DNA of 5,384 nt from Bifidobacteriaceae bacterium (GTDB lineage Bacteria; Actinomycetota; Actinomycetes; Actinomycetales; Bifidobacteriaceae): NCBI GenBank assembly GCA_030530905.1, contig JAUMUB010000072.1, positions 1 through 5,384 of the forward strand, given 5' to 3'. The notes below the pieces were generated by a model, which ran no database searches, was not told the DNA's origin, and saw only the letters and a program-made list of their open reading frames with translations. Shown in pieces: positions 1 to 4,674 of this stretch; positions within the stretch are counted from its first letter, which is position 1; every line of letters begins with the position of its first letter. The position numbers and the translations under genes were made by a program.

Positions 1-62
1 CCTTACAGGGCAGCTTTCAACACAACATGCGCAGGATTCCCACAAATATTGTTTTTACGAAT
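1..62. other. Short flank downstream of the ATPase gene, no assignable feature
   Basis: This is the stretch beyond the ATPase stop codon up to the window edge. I see no hairpin with a T-tract that could end the ATPase transcript. All three plus-strand frames stay open across it, stopping at or a little beyond its right edge, and the minus frame in line with the ATPase reads about 18 codons past its TAG. None of these peptides has a recognisable motif and all are too short to judge. It could hold the end of a convergent gene or plain intergenic DNA. Confidence 0.3.
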
Positions 63-2084
63 CTAATCCTTCTCACGCATAGCAGTTAAAGCCCAAAGAA
101 TAGAAACTATATCAATAATCTCCTGTATAAAAGCACCCACAACAACTGGAATGAAATTAAATGCTGCTAACAGCATACAAATAACAGCAGAACCTAAGCC
201 AAGTGCAATAGATTGCATTAAAACACGTTGCGTATTTCTAGCAATAATAACAGCATTTGCCACATTACTTATATCATCATTCATAATAACTACTTGCGCT
301 GTCTGTGACGATGCAGTAGTCTCACCTGAAGTCATCGCCACACCAATATTTGCCGAAGCAAGAACCGGAGCATCATTAACCCCATCACCAACCATCATTG
401 ATACACCAGAATCTGCAACCTCTTGAACTGCTTTTACCTTATCCTCTGGGAATAATCCATAACGCACATCATCAATTCCTACCTGTTGAGCAATTGTCAA
501 CGCACTCTTTTTCTTATCTCCAGTAAGCATAGTTATCTGTTCAATACCTAATGCATGAAGCTGTTCAACAGTGTTAGAAGATTCTTTTCTAGGCATATCA
601 CGCAATACAATTCGACCGCATAAAACCCCATCAATAGAAACGTATGCACTCATCTCATCAGCTTGAAGCTCTTGAAAACGCGTAACTTTATTAACAGTCT
701 GGAAACCGAACTCATTCGCTGTAGCGTAAGCAAATCGTCCCACACGAATTGCGTGACCATTAATAATACCGCTTACACCATCTCCAGAATTTTCTTTAAC
801 CTGCTCAACTTGCACCGACGCAAAATCTTGAACAATACTCTTAAATTCTGCAGATACTTGATTGGATAACGCATCCCTGCCGTCAATCTCAGTATTATTA
901 TTAGACATTTCTTGTTGCAATGATTTTAATACAGCAAATGCTGCTGAACTAATACCATTCGCTAGAATATGAACGCAATACGACTCTAACATGCCCGCAT
1001 AAATTAGAATCTCATTCTTACTGTACTGAGTTGTTTCGCCTTCAGGTAAATCTACACGTATTACTTCTGGCTTTGCTTTAGTAAGAGTACCCGTCTTATC
1101 GAAAAAAACATGCGTAACTCTTGATAACTCTTCAAGAATTTCTTGAGATTTAATAATTATTCCCGAACGTGCAAGTCTACCAGTTCCTGCCATGCAGGCT
1201 ACAGGAGCTGAAATCAGCAATGGACATGGTGTTGCTAAAACAAGAACCTGCGCAAATCGCAATGGCACGCCTGTAACAGCCCACGCAATCCCAGCGATTG
1301 CAAATGAAAGAACCGTAAATGGAAGTGCCATAATATCAGCAGTTTTTACAATTGGTGCACGTGAATTTCTAGCAGTGTCAACTAAAGCAATAATACGCTG
1401 ATATTGCGAATCCTTAGCAACACTCGTAGCTTTCATACAAAATACTGTTGAACCATTCACTGCGCCAGATAATAATGCTTTACCAGACAACACCTCAACC
1501 GGTAAAGACTCACCATTAATCGCTGAATTATTGACGACCGCAGAAGCTGAAAGAAGTACCCCATCAACTGGCACAATTTCACCAGGCAACACTACTAAAA
1601 CATCATTCTTCTGTACTTGAGCAACATCAACTGTCTTAAAATCTGTCATTTCTAATGTCTGATTCAAATTTGCAATATCTGACTCACTCACAATATGTGC
1701 AGTTTGCGGAGCGCTTTGAACTAGTTTTATTAAGTTTGATTCTGCTTTAGATTGAGCATAATTTTCAATTGCTTCGCCAGATGCGATCATAAGAACAATA
1801 GCCCAAGATGCCCAATACTCGTGTACCGCTACAGTTGAAATAATAGCTACCACAGCCAGTAAGTCAACACCTACTTGTCCATTTCTTAGCGCTTCAACCA
1901 TACCAATGGTTGTAGTAATAACCGTATATGTTGCAAGCAGAAGAATAATTATCACGCCTATCGAAATGCCATACACTTCATAAGACCATAACAAAATAAT
2001 AGGAATGATAGACACAATAGTGATAAATAACATTATATTCTGAATGAAAAAATCAACTATTGAACGCCTTTGAGCAAGAAGCAT
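63..2084 (-). CDS. P1B-type heavy-metal-translocating ATPase, TPC-motif subtype, no N-terminal metal-binding domain
   Basis: A complete 673-residue integral membrane pump that should use ATP to move a transition metal ion, most probably outward. Visible in order: membrane helices within about 15-105; the actuator domain with INGES at 189-193; helices at about 250-300 carrying TPCP (T285-P288), where copper and cadmium pumps have CPC; phosphorylation loop DKTGTLT with Asp329; TGDK at 521-524; GDGVNDAP at 566-573; final helices at about 620-668 ending in a QEIIDIVSILWAL segment (654-666). The N-terminus has only about 15 residues before the first helix, so there is no CxxC metal-binding domain. 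The usual HP dipeptide of the nucleotide domain reads HI (H372-I373). From family knowledge, a TPC motif with a QExxD last helix points to the P1B-5 group, linked to nickel and iron; the substrate here is inference. The start is supported by AAAGGGG four bases upstream. It is transcribed away from the Rrf2 gene. Confidence 0.93.
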   Translation of the reverse strand: MLLAQRRSIVDFFIQNIMLFITIVSIIPIILLWSYEVYGISIGVIIILLLATYTVITTTIGMVEALRNGQVGVDLLAVVAIISTVAVHEYWASWAIVLMIASGEAIENYAQSKAESNLIKLVQSAPQTAHIVSESDIANLNQTLEMTDFKTVDVAQVQKNDVLVVLPGEIVPVDGVLLSASAVVNNSAINGESLPVEVLSGKALLSGAVNGSTVFCMKATSVAKDSQYQRIIALVDTARNSRAPIVKTADIMALPFTVLSFAIAGIAWAVTGVPLRFAQVLVLATPCPLLISAPVACMAGTGRLARSGIIIKSQEILEELSRVTHVFFDKTGTLTKAKPEVIRVDLPEGETTQYSKNEILIYAGMLESYCVHILANGISSAAFAVLKSLQQEMSNNNTEIDGRDALSNQVSAEFKSIVQDFASVQVEQVKENSGDGVSGIINGHAIRVGRFAYATANEFGFQTVNKVTRFQELQADEMSAYVSIDGVLCGRIVLRDMPRKESSNTVEQLHALGIEQITMLTGDKKKSALTIAQQVGIDDVRYGLFPEDKVKAVQEVADSGVSMMVGDGVNDAPVLASANIGVAMTSGETTASSQTAQVVIMNDDISNVANAVIIARNTQRVLMQSIALGLGSAVICMLLAAFNFIPVVVGAFIQEIIDIVSILWALTAMREKD

Positions 2085-2088
2085 GATA

Positions 2089-2095
2089 CCCCTTT
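2089..2095 (-). promoter_or_regulatory. Ribosome binding site of the ATPase gene
   Basis: Read on the minus strand the sequence is AAAGGGG, then TATC, then ATG. The four-base gap is on the short side but the match to the anti-Shine-Dalgarno is good, and it fixes the 673-residue start. Confidence 0.65.
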
Positions 2096-2210
2096 ACACC
2101 GTGGTCTGTTGACAACAAGCGCAACTGACCAATGAATACATGTACAGTCACGCCTTGTTAACCCACTAATACTACTGTATTTAGTACACGGCGTAAGTTC
2201 TATCGAACTT
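2096..2210 (-). promoter_or_regulatory. Possibly structured 5' leader of the ATPase mRNA
   Basis: There is no gene between the ATPase start and the Rrf2 promoter. Read in ATPase mRNA sense, the leader holds several complementary segments. A hairpin GGTCaGTTG/CAACaGACC (2122-2130 with 2103-2111, one A-A mismatch, 10-nt loop) lies just upstream of the ribosome site. ACGCCGTG (2187-2194) can pair with CACGGTGT (2096-2103, one G-U), and the overlapping TTACGCC (2190-2196) can instead pair with GGCGTGA (2148-2154). The two pairings exclude each other. I do not recognise a known riboswitch class. The pairings were found by eye and could be chance. Confidence 0.3.
2195..2210. promoter_or_regulatory. 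Inverted repeat AAGTTC-N4-GAACTT at the presumed ATPase transcription start
   Basis: Perfect 6-bp arms around a TATC spacer. It sits directly downstream of the candidate ATPase -10 box (2218-2223), so it would fall at about +1 to +17. It could be an operator for a metal-responsive repressor encoded elsewhere, or a 5' hairpin in the transcript with a four-base loop. It does not resemble the TTGTAA dyads near the Rrf2 gene. Confidence 0.35.
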
Positions 2211-2217
2211 CCTAGCT

Positions 2218-2226
2218 AGTATAACA
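2218..2226 (-). promoter_or_regulatory. Candidate extended -10 promoter of the ATPase gene
   Basis: The minus strand reads TGTTATACT, an extended -10 (TGn plus a 5/6 match to TATAAT). I find no good -35 at 16-18 bp. A second candidate, TATAAT on the minus strand at 2256-2261, also lacks a convincing -35. Start of transcription would be near 2211. Confidence 0.35.
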
Positions 2227-2288
2227 TACAAGACACAAAGAAGCTAATTATGCCAATTATATACAAAAATATATTATTCATACCACTG

Positions 2289-2309
2289 TTGTCACCTTTG
2301 ACATTACAA
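2289..2309. promoter_or_regulatory. Candidate Rrf2-type operator at the Rrf2 gene's own promoter
   Basis: TTGTCA-N9-TTACAA, one mismatch from a perfect dyad and with exactly the same half-site spacing as the perfect dyad at 2908-2934. The preceding TG is also shared (TGTTGT in both). The -35 box at 2298-2303 lies inside the site, so a bound repressor would block RNA polymerase. This suggests negative autoregulation. Confidence 0.55.
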
Positions 2310-2325
2310 TGCTTTGACTTATAAT
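2298..2325 (+). promoter_or_regulatory. Sigma-A type promoter of the Rrf2 regulator gene
   Basis: Consensus TTGACA at 2298-2303 and consensus TATAAT at 2320-2325 with a 16-bp spacer. Transcription would start near 2332, giving a leader of about 28 nt before the ATG at 2360. It is strong by sequence, and a candidate repressor site overlaps it. Confidence 0.75.
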
Positions 2326-2359
2326 ATATTCGGTAACTACATATAGAAAAGATATATTC

Positions 2360-2800
2360 ATGCAAATTTCAAGTCGTTTTACAATTGCAATTCACATTTT
2401 TGCGTGCATTGACACCTATAAAAATGAACACAAAATTACAAGTGATTTTCTCGCTTCTAGTGTTAATGTAAATCCTGTTATTATTCGCAAAATTCTCACA
2501 CAATTACGTAATGCTGGTCTTATTAATGTTCAACGTGGTTCTGGTGGTGCATCGATAGCAAAGAATTTAAATGACATCACTCTTTTTGATATATACCGTG
2601 CGGTCGATTCCATCGAAAACGAAACATTATTCCATTTTCATGAAAACCCAAACAACAATTGCAAAGTTGGCAGAAACATTCATAATGTACTTGATGAAAA
2701 ATTAGCACGAGTTCAACGCGCATTAGAACAAGAATTAATGTCTATTACTTTGCTTGATATAATAAACGACACGCGGTATTTCATTGCAAAAGAAAACTAA
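2360..2800 (+). CDS. Rrf2-family transcriptional regulator, YwnA/HypR-like, without Fe-S cysteines
   Basis: A complete 146-residue cytoplasmic DNA-binding protein, the usual length for the family. The opening MQISSRFTIAIHI is the typical Rrf2 first helix. A winged helix-turn-helix spans about 26-64, with recognition helix near 38-50 and the wing at RGSGGASIA (59-67), followed by the LxDIYRAVD segment and a dimerisation helix at about 102-130. Fe-S members such as IscR and NsrR carry three clustered cysteines. Here the sensor loop has only Cys101 (NNNCKVGRNI) and the sole other cysteine is Cys16. This fits the YwnA/HypR type, in which a single-cysteine thiol switch is used; that role here is inference. 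Its ribosome site is weak (AGAAAAG, 2345-2351). Matching dyads at its own promoter and at the next gene suggest it represses both. A terminator follows directly. Confidence 0.9.
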   Translation: MQISSRFTIAIHIFACIDTYKNEHKITSDFLASSVNVNPVIIRKILTQLRNAGLINVQRGSGGASIAKNLNDITLFDIYRAVDSIENETLFHFHENPNNNCKVGRNIHNVLDEKLARVQRALEQELMSITLLDIINDTRYFIAKEN

Positions 2801-2811
2801 ATTTTTATCAC

Positions 2812-2869
2812 AAAACCCTTGTATTTATTATGTTTTTGAATAAATAAATACAAGGGTTTTATTTTTTTT
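2812..2869 (+). terminator. Strong intrinsic terminator after the Rrf2 gene
   Basis: Perfect 18-bp arms (2812-2829, AAAACCCTTGTATTTATT, and 2843-2860) with a 13-nt loop, followed by ATTTTTTTT at 2861-2869. It begins 11 bp after the stop codon and ends 10 bp before the next -35 box, so the SnoaL gene must rely on its own promoter. Confidence 0.9.
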
Positions 2870-2879
2870 AAAAATATAC

Positions 2880-2908
2880 TTGACAAATTTTTTTATCGAT
2901 ATTATTGT
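2880..2908 (+). promoter_or_regulatory. Promoter of the SnoaL-like gene
   Basis: Consensus TTGACA at 2880-2885, then 17 bp, then TATTGT at 2903-2908 (4/6 match to the -10). TATTAT at 2900-2905 is a better box but only 14 bp away. Start of transcription would be near 2915, inside the operator. Confidence 0.65.
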
Positions 2909-2934
2909 TGTTGTAATCATGATCGTTACAACAA
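2908..2934. promoter_or_regulatory. Perfect dyad operator, probable Rrf2 regulator binding site
   Basis: TTGTTGTAA-N9-TTACAACAA with perfect 9-bp arms centred on 2921. It overlaps the -10 box and the predicted transcription start, the classic position for a repressor. The TTGTAA-N9-TTACAA core is shared, with one mismatch, by the site at 2289-2309 upstream of the regulator gene itself. From memory, the operator of the Rrf2-family hypochlorite regulator HypR in Staphylococcus aureus has a similar core. Confidence 0.7.
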
Positions 2935-2984
2935 GAAAGATTAGACATGGACTTCTTCTCAAAACTTTTTAAAAACAAATACAC

Positions 2985-2991
2985 AAAGGAG
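2985..2991 (+). promoter_or_regulatory. Ribosome binding site that decides the SnoaL gene start
   Basis: AAAGGAG, six bases before the ATG at 2998. It is far better than the purine stretch AAGAAAG before the in-frame ATG at 2947, so 2998 is taken as the start. Confidence 0.85.
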
Positions 2992-2997
2992 AAAACA

Positions 2998-3771
2998 ATG
3001 ACACAGATTGAAAAAGCAGTAGCACTTATCAACACTTTTGCAACTGGAGACACTGAGAAAGCTTCATCATTATTAACAGAAAACTACATTCAACACAATC
3101 TTGCATATGAAACTGGTCGTGATGCTTTCGTTGGAAGCGTAGGATATTTAGCTTCTGCTCCAGCACCAACAACAGTAAACAATATTCGCGCATATGAAGA
3201 TGGTGACAAAGTGTTCCTACAAACTGTATATAACTTCGCTGGAGCTGGAGAACAGGTTGCATTCGACATTTTCCGTTTTGACAATAATGGATTAATTGCT
3301 GAACACTGGGATAATCTTGCTGCACTTGCCGAACCAAACCCTTCTGGTCACACTCAAATCGACAACCTTGCTCCAACTAAAGACTTAGACAAGACCGAAG
3401 AAAACCGTCAACTTGTCAAGAACTTCTTATTTGATGTTATGCAAGGCAACAACCCTCAAAAAACCCCTGAATACTTTGATGGCGATAAATATATTCAGCA
3501 TAACACTGGCATTGCTGACGGTTTATCTGGTCTTAGCTCAGCATTAGAAGCACTTGCAAAACAAGATATTCAAATGATTTACACTACTGTTCATCAAGTT
3601 TTAGCACAAGGAGATTATGTTCTTGCAGTTAGCGAGGGTACATTTGCAAATGCGCCAACAAGCTTCTATGACTTATGGCGAATTGAAAATGGTAAGATTG
3701 CTGAGCATTGGGATGTAATGGAAACCATTGCAGACGAAGCTAATCGTCATAATTCAAACGGTAAATTCTAA
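2998..3771 (+). CDS. Tandem SnoaL-like (NTF2-fold) domain protein
   Basis: A 257-residue soluble protein with no signal peptide or membrane segment. It is two copies of a SnoaL-like domain. YIQHN occurs at 30-34 and again at 165-169, followed by a G-containing helix. AFDIFRFDNNGLIAEHWD (88-105) matches FYDLWRIENGKIAEHWD (223-239). Single SnoaL-like proteins are about 130 residues, so this is an in-gene duplication. Related proteins are annotated as NTF2-family or SnoaL-like aldol-condensation enzymes (COG4922). No substrate can be given: the fold serves cyclases, isomerases and binding proteins alike. The conserved His and Asp of EHWD and the QHN motif are the likely pocket residues. An in-frame ATG at 2947 would add 17 basic residues (MDFFSKLFKNK...) but has a poor ribosome site. 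The strong promoter, strong ribosome site and operator suggest high inducible expression under the adjacent Rrf2 regulator. Confidence 0.85.
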   Translation: MTQIEKAVALINTFATGDTEKASSLLTENYIQHNLAYETGRDAFVGSVGYLASAPAPTTVNNIRAYEDGDKVFLQTVYNFAGAGEQVAFDIFRFDNNGLIAEHWDNLAALAEPNPSGHTQIDNLAPTKDLDKTEENRQLVKNFLFDVMQGNNPQKTPEYFDGDKYIQHNTGIADGLSGLSSALEALAKQDIQMIYTTVHQVLAQGDYVLAVSEGTFANAPTSFYDLWRIENGKIAEHWDVMETIADEANRHNSNGKF

Positions 3772-3815
3772 TAAAGAATATAATCTATTTACATACTAGC
3801 CCTTATTAACATTCT

Positions 3816-3858
3816 TCAGCTATTATATTTTGCCTTGCATAATATAATAGCTGATTTT
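3816..3858 (+). terminator. Hairpin with short T-tract after the SnoaL gene, probable terminator
   Basis: Perfect 14-bp arms (3816-3829, TCAGCTATTATATT, and 3841-3854) around an 11-nt loop, followed by TTTT and then ATT. It lies 44 bp after the SnoaL stop. The stem is AT-rich and the T-run short, so termination may be partial. A possible TTG start for the macrodomain gene at 3835 falls in its loop, which argues against that start. The right arm also contains TATAAT (3843-3848), but no matching -35 is evident. Confidence 0.6.
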
Positions 3859-3900
3859 ATTCACAGCAATTACTACTCACACAATATAAATGAAGTATTA

Positions 3901-4674
3901 ATGAAACAAGAAGAAAAAATTGATTACCTTATATCCTACTTAATTTCTGAAAATAAAACATATCACGATTTATTCATACCATCTTCTATTAATGAGAGAA
4001 AGCAGCTATTACGCGCATTAATGAATGTGCGACCGCCAAAGCCAATATCAAAAAAATTTATAGAAATACAAGACTCCTATTTACAACAAAATCTTCAAGA
4101 AAGCGTCATTACGTCTTTACACGATTTACATGAAATTCAACCAGATATATTCCTTTGGCAAGGAGATATTACCAAACTACGTGTTGATGCAATTGTAAAT
4201 GCAGGAAATGATGCATTACTAGGATGTTTTGCCCCTTGTCATGGTTGCATTGACAATGTCATCCATACATACGCCGGTGTGCAGTTGCGACTTGCATGTA
4301 ACACAATTATGCAAAGACAAGGAACACCCGAACCCGTTGGACAAGCAAAAATAACTCACGCATTTAATTTACCTTCAAAATACGTGTTGCATACCGTTGG
4401 ACCATTAATATCAAGTGTTCCAACTAATAAAGATTGTGAACTGTTAGCATCCTGCTATCGTTCATGCATTGAATTAGCCGACACTAAAGATCTAAAATCA
4501 ATTGCGTTTTGTTGTATTTCAACTGGAGAATTCCATTTTCCAAACAAATTAGCAGCCAAAATTGCCATTAGAACAGTGCAACAGTACAAAACTGAAACTC
4601 ATTCTAAAATTAAAGTTATTTTTAATGTTTTCAAAGAGATTGATAATGAAATATACACAGAATTACTGGGATAA
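3901..4674 (+). CDS. Zinc-dependent macrodomain protein-ADP-ribosylhydrolase (Zn-Macro, SirTM-associated)
   Basis: A complete 257-residue cytoplasmic enzyme expected to remove ADP-ribose from a modified protein, reversing SirTM. An N-terminal helical extension of about 80 residues, typical of Zn-Macros, precedes the macrodomain. WQGDITKLRVDAIVNAGN (86-103) forms the ADP-ribose pocket. The catalytic loop GCFAPCHGCIDNVIH (108-122) holds the probable zinc ligands Cys109, His114 and Cys116. HTVGP is at 164-168 and the second loop STGEFHFP at 207-214. Known homologues in Staphylococcus aureus and Streptococcus pyogenes are about 265-270 residues. The start at ATG 3901 is preferred over TTG 3835, which lies in a hairpin; the ribosome site is weak (GAAG at 3892-3895). 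The 3' end overlaps the SirTM gene by 29 bp, so the two are co-translated. I see no clear promoter and no Rrf2-type dyad upstream. Confidence 0.92.
   Translation: MKQEEKIDYLISYLISENKTYHDLFIPSSINERKQLLRALMNVRPPKPISKKFIEIQDSYLQQNLQESVITSLHDLHEIQPDIFLWQGDITKLRVDAIVNAGNDALLGCFAPCHGCIDNVIHTYAGVQLRLACNTIMQRQGTPEPVGQAKITHAFNLPSKYVLHTVGPLISSVPTNKDCELLASCYRSCIELADTKDLKSIAFCCISTGEFHFPNKLAAKIAIRTVQQYKTETHSKIKVIFNVFKEIDNEIYTELLG
4633..4639 (+). promoter_or_regulatory. Ribosome binding site of the SirTM gene, inside the macrodomain gene
   Basis: AAAGAGA six bases before the ATG at 4646. It lies within the coding end of the macrodomain gene, indicating translational coupling, and it supports this start. 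Confidence 0.65.

Noticed and set aside
1..62. Read-through of the ATPase frame or a convergent gene end
   Set aside because: The open stretches are about 20 codons with no motif, and the window edge prevents a judgement.
151..1401. Plus-strand open frames opposite the ATPase gene (151-426, 663-869, 1192-1401)
   Set aside because: All lie inside the ATPase coding sequence on the other strand, have no ribosome site and no domain content.
2107..2118. TTGTTGTCA on the minus strand in the ATPase leader, resembling an Rrf2 half-site
   Set aside because: No second half-site is found at the 9-bp spacing, so it is not a full operator. It is better explained as the loop and arm of the leader hairpin.
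2137..2144. TACATGTA as a CopY-type cop box for the ATPase
   Set aside because: The cop box is TACAnnTGTA; the two central bases are missing here, and the pump lacks copper-type CPC and CxxC motifs.
2868..3376. Minus-strand open frames opposite the SnoaL gene (2868-3053, 3029-3376, 3090-3284)
   Set aside because: They are antisense shadows of a well-supported gene, with low-complexity Gln/Leu/His-rich products, no ribosome sites and no recognisable domains.
3835..3900. TTG start giving the macrodomain protein 22 more residues
   Set aside because: The TTG is in the loop of a hairpin, has no ribosome site, and the extra residues do not fit the usual Zn-Macro N-terminus, which begins near MKQEEKIDYLI.
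3890..3901. Three-codon mini-ORF (ATG AAG TAT TAA) whose stop overlaps the macrodomain ATG
   Set aside because: It is too short to be meaningful and readily expected by chance in AT-rich DNA.
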